Shown in pieces: positions 1 to 5,644 of a stretch of 10,349 nucleotides of DNA. A program made the translations under genes and the position numbers. Below the pieces are notes generated by a model. It ran no database searches and was not told the DNA's origin. It saw nothing but the letters and a program-made list of their open reading frames with translations. Every line of letters begins with the position of its first letter. Position 1 is the stretch's first letter. The stretch spans positions 1-10,349 of the forward strand of contig JAADFY010000010.1 of assembly GCA_013152625.1 (NCBI GenBank). The letters run 5' to 3'. This stretch comes from Alphaproteobacteria bacterium (GTDB lineage: Bacteria; Pseudomonadota; Alphaproteobacteria; Rhizobiales; Devosiaceae).

Positions 1-485
1 TCGCCATCGTCGCCGACGAATTTCAGGGTGAGGGTGCCCCCGGTGGGAAACAGAAAATCGGTGGCCCGGTACTGATCGCCATAGGCGTGGCGACCGATAA
101 TGATGGGGCGGGTCCAGCCGGGCACCAACCGGGGCACGTTCTCGCAAATGATTGGCTCGCGGAAAATCACCCCGCCTAAAATGTTGCGAATGGTGCCGTT
201 GGGGGAACGGTACATTCTTTTCAAGCCGAACTCCTCGACCCTTGCCTCATCGGGGGTGATGGTGGCGCATTTGACACCGACCCCGTGTTTTTTGATGGCA
301 TTGGCGGCATCGACGGTGATCTGGTCGTCGGTTTCGTCGCGGCTTTCGATCCCAAGGTCGAAATAGTGCAGATCAATGTCGAGGTAGGGATTGATCAGCT
401 TGTCCTTGATCGCCTGCCAGATGATACGGGTCATTTCATCGCCGTCGAGTTCGACAACCGGGTTGGCAACCTTGATTTTGGACAT
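1..485 (-). CDS. icd: NADP-dependent isocitrate dehydrogenase, N-terminal part (cut by window edge)
   Basis: Oxidative decarboxylation of isocitrate to 2-oxoglutarate with NADP+ in the cytoplasmic TCA cycle. Reading the minus strand from the ATG at 485 gives 161 residues, starting MSKIKVANPVVELDGDEMTR, and the frame stays open to the window edge. The protein is of the homodimeric, eukaryote-like type. The substrate loop RSPNGTIRNILGG (93-105), FREPI (108-112) and GRHAYGDQYRATDF (131-144) are intact. S94, R100, R109 and R132 fall at the same residue numbers as the isocitrate-binding residues of human IDH1. The family is usually about 405 residues, so roughly 60% is missing beyond base 1. The start is supported by GGAGAAG (minus strand, 501-495), nine bases upstream. 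No oddities are visible in the part seen. Confidence 0.97.
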   Translation of the reverse strand, partial: MSKIKVANPVVELDGDEMTRIIWQAIKDKLINPYLDIDLHYFDLGIESRDETDDQITVDAANAIKKHGVGVKCATITPDEARVEEFGLKRMYRSPNGTIRNILGGVIFREPIICENVPRLVPGWTRPIIIGRHAYGDQYRATDFLFPTGGTLTLKFVGDDG

Positions 486-524
486 TTTTTTCAACTTCTC
501 CGTTTGGGGCACAAATGAACGCCC

Positions 525-564
525 GGGGCTGGCGCCCCTATATCATCAAGGGGGACGCGCGCAA
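525..564 (-). promoter_or_regulatory. Candidate icd promoter and leader hairpin
   Basis: On the minus strand, TTGCGC (564-559) is followed after 16 bases by TATAGG (542-537). This weak sigma-70-like pair would start transcription about 45 bases before the icd ATG. Just downstream is a short hairpin, GGGGC-loop-GCCCC (525-538), which would lie at or near the start of the transcript. It has no T-run on either strand, so it does not look like a terminator for the upstream methyltransferase gene. The rest of the 142-base gap (486-627) holds nothing I recognise. The -35 match is only three of six, so this is tentative. Confidence 0.3.
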
Positions 565-627
565 ACGGTTACAGGGTGTGGCGCTTTTACTGGCGTGCTG
601 GTTTTGTTGCATCCGCCCACTCCGCCG

Positions 628-1314
628 TCAGGCTTTGACGGCGTACCAGGCGTGTATCAGGGCGGTTTGAAGAAACAGAACGGGCTGGTCGAAGCCCCCG
701 GAGGCAATGATTTTTGCCACCTGATCGGGGGCAGCCAGGGCAACGTCAGACCCCATTGTTTTTGCCTGTCTGGCGGGAACGCCGGTGTGGGTCAGCGTCC
801 GGATCCATACCTCGTTCAGGCCCTGAAATGTGGGCAGGGACTGGTCGGCGGCCAGATCGGAACTGACCAGAATTCCCTTTGGGCGGAGGCGGGCGGCAAT
901 GGCGGCGAAAAACCGGCTGCGATCTGCCGGATCGGCAAAAAACTGCGACACCATGAGGGCTGTAGCGGCATCGAATGTTTCATTGCCAGCCAGGGTGTCC
1001 AGATAACCCTCATGGAAGGTGCAGCGATCCTCGATTTTGCGCTCTTTGGCCCGCTGGCGGCAAATGTCGAGCATGGGGGCGGAGGGGTCGACCAGAGTGA
1101 ACACCATTTTGGGAAAGGCATTGGCGAGATAAACGAGTTCCGCTCCCGTGCCGACACCAACACAGAGCACCCGCGCTTTTGCCGGCAATTCGGCAAATAC
1201 CATCCGCATGAGCAAATGCAGCGCCTCGCGGATCGGTGCCAGTTTGGCAAACTGCTTCTCGCGGGCGGCGGCATGGCTTTGGTCAAATATGGCGCTGGTG
1301 TCGGTATCGGACAT
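628..1314 (-). CDS. Class I SAM-dependent methyltransferase
   Basis: A 228-residue protein with a Rossmann-type methyltransferase core (Methyltransf_12/25-like). Motif I, which binds S-adenosylmethionine, is VLCVGVGTGAEL at 49-60. The acidic residue ending strand beta-2 is D76 in FTLVDPSAPML. Motif IV/post-I lies around FDAATALMVSQFF (114-126). An N-terminal helical segment (about 1-45) precedes the core, a layout common in small-molecule methyltransferases. The substrate cannot be inferred. It is the last gene of a five-gene minus-strand run, 24 bases after the GNAT gene, with no strong Shine-Dalgarno of its own, which suggests coupled translation. A long plus-strand frame overlaps it but is only its shadow. 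Confidence 0.88.
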   Translation of the reverse strand: MSDTDTSAIFDQSHAAAREKQFAKLAPIREALHLLMRMVFAELPAKARVLCVGVGTGAELVYLANAFPKMVFTLVDPSAPMLDICRQRAKERKIEDRCTFHEGYLDTLAGNETFDAATALMVSQFFADPADRSRFFAAIAARLRPKGILVSSDLAADQSLPTFQGLNEVWIRTLTHTGVPARQAKTMGSDVALAAPDQVAKIIASGGFDQPVLFLQTALIHAWYAVKA

Positions 1315-1338
1315 TTGGGGAGACCTGTTTTGATTTGC

Positions 1339-1839
1339 CTAAAGGGGCCGATGAAGGATATCGGCATCGGTGGGACCGAGCCGGGGGTGACGAAAGGCGG
1401 CGGGAATGGTGCCAATGGTGACAAAACCGAGTTTGTCCCAGATTCGCAGGGACGCCTTGTTTGATTTTACCACAAGATTAAACTGCATGGCCGAAAAGCC
1501 CAGCCGTTTGGCCTCGCTTAAAGAAAATTCGCCCATGGCCGTGCCAATGCCGCCGCCGGCGGCGCTATTGGCAACGATAAAACCCGCATTGCACACATGA
1601 TCGCCGAGGCCGGGCTGGTTGGGGCGGATGTAAAAGGTGCCTAAAACCTGCTCCCCCGGCCCGGTGGCGACGTAAACGCGATGGGAGGGGGCAAACCAAA
1701 GGGCTTCGATCTGGCCCGGTGTGCTGTTCGGGTCATAGGGGTAGGTGTCGCCGGCCCGGATGGCGGCGGTGACGATCACCAGAATCGCCGACCGGTCTTT
1801 TTGTGTCGCTGGGGCTATGCTTAATTTCGGTTTGGTCAT
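1339..1839 (-). CDS. GNAT family N-acetyltransferase
   Basis: A 166-residue GNAT-fold acetyltransferase that would move an acetyl group from acetyl-CoA to an amine; the substrate is unknown. The acetyl-CoA pyrophosphate-binding segment is visible as AAGGGIGTAM (93-102). Motif B is NKASLRIWDKLGF (127-139), which matches the usual N-x-x-A-x-x-hydrophobic-x-K-x-GF ending. I chose the ATG at 1839 (MTKPKLSIAP). An upstream in-frame ATG at 1896 would add 19 residues unlike the family and overlap the TfoX gene. The chosen start lies eight bases after the TfoX stop without a clear Shine-Dalgarno, so translation is probably coupled. A 32-bp near-palindrome sits inside the coding region over the CoA-binding motif. 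Confidence 0.86.
   Translation of the reverse strand: MTKPKLSIAPATQKDRSAILVIVTAAIRAGDTYPYDPNSTPGQIEALWFAPSHRVYVATGPGEQVLGTFYIRPNQPGLGDHVCNAGFIVANSAAGGGIGTAMGEFSLSEAKRLGFSAMQFNLVVKSNKASLRIWDKLGFVTIGTIPAAFRHPRLGPTDADILHRPL
1542..1573. repeat. 32-bp near-perfect palindrome inside the GNAT gene
   Basis: Two 16-base half-sites meet at 1557/1558: TGCCAATGCCGCCGCC and GGCGGCGCTATTGGCA. The second half is the reverse complement of the first at 14 of 16 positions; one of the two remaining positions can form a G-U pair in RNA. The outer arms TGCCAAT/ATTGGCA and the inner core GCCGCC/GGCGGC share one centre. In the mRNA this would be a long stem with a minimal loop. It overlaps codons for the Gly/Ala-rich CoA-binding loop, so the inner part may partly reflect Ala/Gly codon composition. 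The matching outer arms are harder to explain that way. Confidence 0.75.
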
Positions 1840-1847
1840 GCCGGGGG

Positions 1848-2180
1848 CTATTTGGCCGGAAGGGCGCCGACAAAACGGGTGGCCAGGGCAATCCATTCGG
1901 CCAGGGCCCTGTCGGTTGAAAGCGCTGTCTCGTCGACAAAAAGCATGCCGCCCATCTTCCTGCCGGTAAAATCCATATCATGGGCGCCGGGCAGTTTTCG
2001 CGCTTCGGCCTCGAGTTCCTTGCCGACCCGGACCATGAGTTTGCCCTTGTTGGTGTAGCCGCACAACATGTTGCCGTTGAGCATGAAGGCAACGCCGCCG
2101 AACATCTTTTTTTCTGAAATGTTCGGATCGTGGCCCAAAAGGGCCCGCAAGCGCTCGGTGCCGGCCTCCATTTCGCTCAT
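1848..2180 (-). CDS. TfoX/Sxy N-terminal domain protein
   Basis: A 110-residue protein made only of the TfoX N-terminal domain. The diagnostic segment KKMFGGVAFMLNGNMLCGY lies at 24-42, followed by the predicted strand GKLMVRVG (46-53) and RKMGGMLFVDE (74-84). Full-length TfoX/Sxy of gammaproteobacteria also has a C-terminal domain and controls competence genes with CRP. Single-domain versions are common in alphaproteobacteria and have no settled role, so I do not call it a competence regulator. It begins seven bases after the GFA-family 1 stop and ends eight bases before the GNAT start, placing it mid-operon. The ATG at 2180 gives the usual family length. Confidence 0.9.
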   Translation of the reverse strand: MSEMEAGTERLRALLGHDPNISEKKMFGGVAFMLNGNMLCGYTNKGKLMVRVGKELEAEARKLPGAHDMDFTGRKMGGMLFVDETALSTDRALAEWIALATRFVGALPAK

Positions 2181-2187
2181 GGCGGGC

Positions 2188-2577
2188 CTACTTCATTTCC
2201 ACATCGGGATCGACAAAATCCCAGACCGGGCGTTCGGCGGAATAGACGATGGCCTGGGGGCTAAACCAGCTTGAATCGTCAAACGAACCAACCGCGATGC
2301 CGATCATGCCGGGGTTACGGGAATTGTCGGAAAACAGCCGCGAACCACAGGTTGGACAAAAATGGCGGCGCCGGGTGGAGCCGCTGTCGGCAGTGCTTTC
2401 GTAGCTTTTGGTTTCCCCGGTGATGGTGACAAGATCGCGGGGAAAAAAGGCCTGCACGTTGTGGCCGGTCCCGGTGGTGCGGCGGCAGGCGTTGCAATGG
2501 CATTGGGCCATTCTCGCCGGTTCGCCCTTAACGGTAAAACTGACGGCGCCGCAATGGCAATGTCCGCTCGAGTGCAT
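2188..2577 (-). CDS. GFA family zinc protein 1
   Basis: A 129-residue member of the GFA / CENP-V fold family, named for the S-(hydroxymethyl)glutathione synthase of Paracoccus. The full zinc-ligand pattern is present: C7-x-C9 in CHCG, C26-x-C28-x-x-C31 in CHCNAC, and C74-x-x-C77 in CPTCGSRLF. The protein binds zinc structurally. Most members have no proven substrate, so formaldehyde-glutathione chemistry is only a family label here. The start at 2577 is well supported by a GGGGAGG ribosome-binding site about six bases upstream. It follows a second GFA gene by 29 bases and is followed by the TfoX gene after seven, so the three are probably co-transcribed. Confidence 0.92.
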   Translation of the reverse strand: MHSSGHCHCGAVSFTVKGEPARMAQCHCNACRRTTGTGHNVQAFFPRDLVTITGETKSYESTADSGSTRRRHFCPTCGSRLFSDNSRNPGMIGIAVGSFDDSSWFSPQAIVYSAERPVWDFVDPDVEMK

Positions 2578-2606
2578 GACTGGCCTCCCCCCGAAACCGC
2601 TTTGAA

Positions 2607-3032
2607 CTACGTTTTATAGGTCTCGTAGCGGGGTAGCTTATCGTCAATTTTGTCCCAGTCCAACATGGACCGGGCAAATATGAGTGCTGCGGGCCGGAAC
2701 CAGTTGGAGTGGCCGACAAAAAATCCTGCAGCAACAAGCATATGAGCGCCGGCGCGGCTGGATTTACCGAAAACCGGCGTACCGCAGCGCGAACAGAAAT
2801 AGCGGGTGGTCTGAGCGCCGGAGGCGGCGGTTACCGCCCAGGAGCCGGTCTGGCCTGTTACCGCAACATCGACAAGCGCCATGAGCGCAAGAGCGGCGTG
2901 GCCGGCGCCGGTGGCCTGCTGGCAGTCGAGGCAGGCGCACAGCAGCATCGACCGGGGGGGTGCGGCAAGGGTCATCGAAACCCCGGCACAGGCGCACGTA
3001 CCGGAAACGGGAAAGGCGGACGGTTCGGCCAT
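2607..3032 (-). CDS. GFA family zinc protein 2
   Basis: A 141-residue GFA-family protein and the first gene of the five-gene minus-strand cluster. Its cysteines match the family: C13-x-C15 in CACAG, C32-x-C34-x-x-C37 in CACLDC, and C80-x-x-C83 in CSRCGTPVFG. The C-terminal half (WFRPAALIFARSMLDWD, 111-127) also aligns in layout with its neighbour (WFSPQAIVYSAERPVWD). The two adjacent genes are therefore paralogues, but they have diverged strongly and are not a recent duplication. AAGGGG about five bases before the ATG at 3032 supports the start. The 144-base gap upstream (3033-3176) must hold its promoter if it is not read through from the DoxX gene; I see no convincing -35/-10 pair. Confidence 0.91.
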   Translation of the reverse strand: MAEPSAFPVSGTCACAGVSMTLAAPPRSMLLCACLDCQQATGAGHAALALMALVDVAVTGQTGSWAVTAASGAQTTRYFCSRCGTPVFGKSSRAGAHMLVAAGFFVGHSNWFRPAALIFARSMLDWDKIDDKLPRYETYKT

Positions 3033-3132
3033 GTTACCCCTTACCCCGTTTTTTGAATTTCGAACCCAAGTCTACGGGGTTGTTCGGGGCAAGACCAGAT
3101 GGCGCCGCTAGGGCACGGAGGAACGGAGAAAT

Positions 3133-3159
3133 GGTGGCACCACCCGGGCGGGCCGGGTG
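3133..3159 (-). terminator. GC-rich hairpin after the DoxX gene, possible weak terminator
   Basis: CACCCGG (3141-3147), a five-base loop and CCGGGTG (3153-3159) form a perfect seven-base-pair stem beginning 17 bases after the DoxX stop on the minus strand. It overlaps a second, competing palindrome, GGTGG-CA-CCACC (3133-3144). No T-run follows in the direction of DoxX transcription, so it is not a standard intrinsic terminator. It may attenuate transcription or protect the 3' end of the message, with some read-through into the GFA cluster. Confidence 0.35.
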
Positions 3160-3176
3160 ATGCCGGTATTTGATTG

Positions 3177-3557
3177 TCAGGCGCTGACGGATTTACCGAC
3201 AATCGGCAACTGGTCGCGATGGGTGTACGTGATGATGGCGGTTATGATGAATAAAACCACCGAGGGTGGCATGGTATCGACCCCGAGGATGAAGACGTGC
3301 GACAGCATGGCTCCGATCATGGTGACCATCAAAAGGCCGGCACCGAACCCCTGTCTGCCGGGGACGAACAATAAAACCGCGCCGATGACCTCGATCGCGC
3401 CGGTCACATAACGAAACCACTGGCCGACACCCAGGGTTTCATACAAGGTGACCATGAATTCGGCCCCAACCAGCTTGGCGGACCCGGCGGCAAGAAAGGC
3501 CGCCGCTGCAAGGATTTTAAGGGCCAGAAAACCGTATTTTTTCAAATTGCTGCTCAT
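3177..3557 (-). CDS. DoxX-like four-helix membrane protein
   Basis: A 126-residue inner-membrane protein of the DoxX / DoxX_2 type. Four hydrophobic segments are visible at about 8-25, 48-66, 69-92 and 98-112. The typical first-helix ending FLAAGSAKLVG (21-31) and the second-helix segment VTGAIEVIGAVLLFVPG (51-67) are present. Family members are linked to quinone or thiol redox stress in some bacteria, but most are uncharacterised and I infer no specific reaction. The start at 3557 is preceded by a weak purine-rich AAAGAGA. The gene diverges from a LysR-type regulator across about 240 bases, the classic layout for a LysR regulator and its target, so control by that regulator is likely. Confidence 0.88.
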   Translation of the reverse strand: MSSNLKKYGFLALKILAAAAFLAAGSAKLVGAEFMVTLYETLGVGQWFRYVTGAIEVIGAVLLFVPGRQGFGAGLLMVTMIGAMLSHVFILGVDTMPPSVVLFIITAIITYTHRDQLPIVGKSVSA

Positions 3558-3783
3558 GATATTTCTCTTTGGTTGTTCTCTTTGTTTGTTGTCCGTCGGT
3601 GGAAATTGCCGGCGTTAAGGCCGGTTGCCGACACGCGGGTGACGCCGGTGACGGGGGCAAAGCCGGGCCGTCTTTGCGGCCCAGGGATTTGATTTCAAAT
3701 TATTGGGCATTTTGCTCTCCGCTCTGAAACTGATTGGCTGGAGACAAGATGGTGCAATTCGTCATTGAACATAAGAGGGAAAT
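3558..3783. promoter_or_regulatory. Divergent DoxX/LysR control region with several inverted and direct repeats
   Basis: This gap must carry the promoters of both divergent genes. Visible elements are: direct repeat GGTGACG at 3638-3644 and 3647-3653 (nine-base period); two mutually exclusive hairpins, GCAAAG/CTTTGC (3657-3662 with 3672-3677) and GGGCCG/CGGCCC (3665-3670 with 3677-3682); and an AT-rich dyad ATTTG-ATTT-CAAAT at 3687-3700. The last has the size and AT-rich dyad form of a LysR-type regulator site, although its spacing is not exactly the T-N11-A consensus. I could not assign a confident -35/-10 pair for either gene. Confidence 0.4.
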
Positions 3784-3802
3784 ATGCACAGGTTCTGTGC
3801 AT
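3784..3802 (+). promoter_or_regulatory. Perfect 8-bp inverted repeat spanning the LysR start codon
   Basis: ATGCACAG (3784-3791), spacer GTT, CTGTGCAT (3795-3802). As DNA it could be an operator for autoregulation. As RNA it would fold into an eight-base-pair stem with a three-base loop that hides the LysR start. The known family habit of negative autoregulation fits either reading. Position and perfect symmetry argue against chance. Confidence 0.6.
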
Positions 3803-3804
3803 GA
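3784..3804 (+). CDS. Candidate six-codon leader ORF (MHRFCA) coupled to the LysR gene
   Basis: ATG at 3784 opens ATG CAC AGG TTC TGT GCA followed by TGA (3802-3804), encoding MHRFCA. The stop overlaps the LysR ATG (3801-3803) as ATGA, the classic coupling arrangement. The only good Shine-Dalgarno in the region, AAGAGGGA (3773-3780), has its GAGG core five bases before this ATG and is much too far from 3801 to serve the LysR start directly. The whole ORF coincides with a perfect hairpin, ATGCACAG-GTT-CTGTGCAT (3784-3802), so the two start codons sit in opposite arms. No family match is possible for so short a peptide; the case rests on architecture alone. Confidence 0.4.
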   Translation: MHRFCA

Positions 3805-4730
3805 GTGAACAGAGCGTCCATCTTGATAACTGGAACGAGGTTCACACCGCCTATCATGTGGCGCGGCTGGGAACCTTAAGCGCGGCTGCCAAGTTCCTTG
3901 GCGTGCACCACGCCACGGTGATCCGGCATATCGACACGCTGGAGGCGCGCCTTGGCGCCAGGCTGTTTTATCGCCATGCCCGCGGCTATACCGCCACCGA
4001 AGCCGGGCAGGAGCTGATGCGGGTGGCCGCCGCCACCGAAGATCAGCTTACCCAGCTTGCCGGACGGCTGCGTGGGCGCAGCGAGACGGTCAGCGGCGAC
4101 CTGATCATCACCACGATAAGCGGGCTGTCGCCCCGACTCACGCCGCTTTTTGTCCGGTTTCAGGCGCGGTACCCGGAGGTCAGGGTTACCCTGGTCGCCG
4201 ACGAGCGCAGGCTGAGGCTGGAATACGGGGAGGCCCATCTGGCGATACGGGCCGGTAGCCGCCCCCAGGAGCCGGACAATGTGGTTCAGAAGTTGGTGAC
4301 GATCCCGACCACGCTGTTTGCACACAAGGATTACGTCGCCAAATTCGGGATGCTGGAGAACGGCAACTACGGTGCGCACCGGTTTGTTTCCAGCGATGTC
4401 GATATCCCCGTGGTCGGATTTTACGACTGGTTCAAACGCAACGTTCCGCCGGAGGCGATATATTACCGCGCCTCGCAGATGCGCTCGATCGAGGATGCCA
4501 TTCACGCGGGGGCCGGGATCGGATTTTTGACCGAGTGGTCCGGCAACTCCAACCCCGATCTGGTGGAGATGATGGCGCCGAAACCGGAATGGGGCTTTCG
4601 CCTGTGGCTGGTCACCCACGTTGATATGCACCGGACCGCAAAAGTGCAGGCGTTATTGCGCTTCATGAAAGAATTCCTGCAGCACTTGCCGCACTTGCCG
4701 CACTTGCCGGACTGCGACCGGCGGAACTGA
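3801..4730 (+). CDS. LysR family transcriptional regulator
   Basis: A 309-residue LysR-type regulator. The winged helix-turn-helix covers about 14-72, with TLSAAAKFLGVHHATVIRHI (25-44) as the recognition region and LEARLGARLFYRHARGYTAT (47-66) after it. The effector-binding domain runs from about 98 to 295, with GAGIGFLTEW (237-246) near its end. The ATG at 3801 is preferred. A TTG at 3765 would add 12 in-frame residues before the usual family N-terminus and has no ribosome-binding site. The ATG may be reached by coupling from a six-codon leader ORF. Its natural target is the divergent DoxX gene. The C-terminus carries an odd HLP-HLP-HLP repeat coded by three exact 9-bp units. The inducer cannot be inferred. 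Confidence 0.93.
   Translation: MSEQSVHLDNWNEVHTAYHVARLGTLSAAAKFLGVHHATVIRHIDTLEARLGARLFYRHARGYTATEAGQELMRVAAATEDQLTQLAGRLRGRSETVSGDLIITTISGLSPRLTPLFVRFQARYPEVRVTLVADERRLRLEYGEAHLAIRAGSRPQEPDNVVQKLVTIPTTLFAHKDYVAKFGMLENGNYGAHRFVSSDVDIPVVGFYDWFKRNVPPEAIYYRASQMRSIEDAIHAGAGIGFLTEWSGNSNPDLVEMMAPKPEWGFRLWLVTHVDMHRTAKVQALLRFMKEFLQHLPHLPHLPDCDRRN
4683..4709 (+). repeat. Three exact copies of a 9-bp unit in the LysR 3' end
   Basis: CACTTGCCG occurs three times in a row, in frame, giving HLPHLPHLP (residues 295-303 of the LysR protein). A slippage-prone in-frame repeat in the tail beyond the effector domain would change protein length by three residues per unit without breaking the frame. Confidence 0.95.
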
Positions 4731-4759
4731 ATTTCATTGCGGTTCGTGCCGGATTTTTT
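4718..4759 (+). terminator. Intrinsic terminator overlapping the LysR stop codon
   Basis: CCGGC (4718-4722) pairs with GCCGG (4748-4752), and GAAC (4724-4727) with GTTC (4742-4745), leaving a small internal loop and a 14-base apical loop. A run of six T (4754-4759) follows one base later. The LysR TGA (4728-4730) lies in the loop. The stem is interrupted, so strength is moderate, but position and T-run fit. Confidence 0.5.
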
Positions 4760-4789
4760 GATCTTCGCCCGGTTGATGGGGGACAAATG

Positions 4790-4823
4790 ACCGGGTAGTT
4801 TTTGGGACCGGTTAGTTTTTGGC
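4790..4823 (+). repeat. Two tandem copies of a 17-bp unit before trmJ
   Basis: ACCGGGTAGTTTTTGGG (4790-4806) is followed directly by ACCGGTTAGTTTTTGGC (4807-4823), identical at 15 of 17 positions. The pair lies in the region expected for the trmJ promoter or leader, 35 bases before the start. Each copy holds a TAGTTT element; a TTGATG at 4773 stands 17 bases before the first, giving only a weak promoter-like pair. Tandem operator half-sites or simple slippage duplication are both possible. Confidence 0.8.
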
Positions 4824-4857
4824 AAAATCAGTTGACGGCAAAAAGGGAACGTTTGGC

Positions 4858-5634
4858 ATGGCGGGTACGGACCGGCGGAATGAGTTTGAATTCAAGCGGG
4901 CCCCGGCTGTCATATTGTGCGAGCCGCAACTGGGGGAAAACATCGGCATGGTGGCCCGGGCCATGTCCAATTTCGGGTTGTGGGACCTGCGGATCGTCAA
5001 CCCCAGAGACGGCTGGCCGAGCGAGAAGGCGGTTGCCACGGCGGCCCGGGCAAAGGTGGTGATCGAGGGTGCGAAGATTTTTGAGAGCGCCGAGGCGGCG
5101 GTTGCCGACCTGCATGTGGTCTTTGCCACCACAGCCCGGCCCCGGGACATGTTCATACCTGTGATCGGCCCGGATGAGGCGGCGGGGCAGGCCCGGGCCG
5201 AAATTTCGAAGGGCAACGGCGTGGGGTTCCTGTTCGGGCGGGAGCGCTGGGGGCTCAACAATGACGAGGTTGCGCTGGCGACAGCGATTGTCACCCTGCC
5301 GATAGAGCCCGCCTTTGCCTCGCTCAATATTGCCCAGGCGGTGCTGGTGATCGCTTATGAATGGCGGCGGGCGGCGCCGGACGGGCCATTGCCGTTTGCC
5401 GGGCCGGACGCACCTGCGGCTACCGGGGGCCAAGTGAACGCTTTAAGCGAACATCTGGTCAAGGCCCTTGACGGGTCTGGGTTTTTTGTCTCTCCGGACA
5501 AACGCTGCTCCATGGTTTTAGCGATCAAGACCATGATCCACGGGGCGGGGTTCAATGCCCAGCAGGTGCGCACATTGCGTGGTGCCATTGCCTCGCTGGC
5601 GGGGCATCACAGGCGAGACGAAGACCTGAAATAG
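4858..5634 (+). CDS. trmJ: TrmJ-type tRNA (cytidine/uridine-2'-O)-methyltransferase
   Basis: A 258-residue SPOUT-class RNA methyltransferase of the TrmJ/TrmH superfamily. Family members put a 2'-O-methyl group on position 32 of tRNA anticodon loops using S-adenosylmethionine. Motif 1 is at 21-50 (CEPQLGENIGMVARAM, then NFGLWDLRIVNPR), with the catalytic-type arginine R34 after E27-N28. Motif 2 is FLFGRERWGLNNDEV (124-138). Motif 3 is LPIEPAFASLNIAQAVLVIA (147-166), which with motif 2 builds the trefoil knot. The C-terminal 60 or so residues are a helical extension typical of TrmJ. I chose the ATG at 4858 because AAGGGA lies nine bases upstream; a TTG at 4819 would add 13 residues without such a site. 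It converges on the ABC permease gene with only ten bases between stops. Confidence 0.93.
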   Translation: MAGTDRRNEFEFKRAPAVILCEPQLGENIGMVARAMSNFGLWDLRIVNPRDGWPSEKAVATAARAKVVIEGAKIFESAEAAVADLHVVFATTARPRDMFIPVIGPDEAAGQARAEISKGNGVGFLFGRERWGLNNDEVALATAIVTLPIEPAFASLNIAQAVLVIAYEWRRAAPDGPLPFAGPDAPAATGGQVNALSEHLVKALDGSGFFVSPDKRCSMVLAIKTMIHGAGFNAQQVRTLRGAIASLAGHHRRDEDLK

Positions 5635-5644
5635 CCATATCCGG

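Noticed and set aside
525..538. GGGGC/GCCCC hairpin as a terminator for the methyltransferase gene
   Set aside because: It is about 90 bases past the stop, has no T-run, and overlaps the candidate icd promoter and leader.
391..1464. Long plus-strand open frame of 357 codons
   Set aside because: It lies opposite the methyltransferase gene, reads as low-complexity Gly-rich sequence with no domain, and spans the start of icd and the intergenic gap. It is the shadow of the minus-strand genes in GC-rich DNA.
3053..3078. tRNA T-loop-like GGTTCGAA on the minus strand before the GFA cluster
   Set aside because: The flanking bases do not form a T-stem, and no acceptor, D or anticodon arm is present.
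3765..3800. TTG at 3765 as the LysR start
   Set aside because: No Shine-Dalgarno precedes it, it adds residues before the usual family N-terminus, and the nearby AAGAGGGA lies downstream of it.
3876..4631. Minus-strand open frame of 251 codons opposite the LysR gene
   Set aside because: No recognisable motif, and the plus strand carries a complete LysR protein with HTH and effector domain.
4828..5433. Minus-strand open frames of about 200 and 170 codons opposite trmJ
   Set aside because: Arg/Pro-rich composition without domains; all three SPOUT motifs are on the plus strand.
5635..5644. Bidirectional terminator between the convergent trmJ and permease genes
   Set aside because: Only ten bases separate the stops; the best pairing nearby, CCTGA/TCAGG, has five pairs, a wide loop and no T-run.
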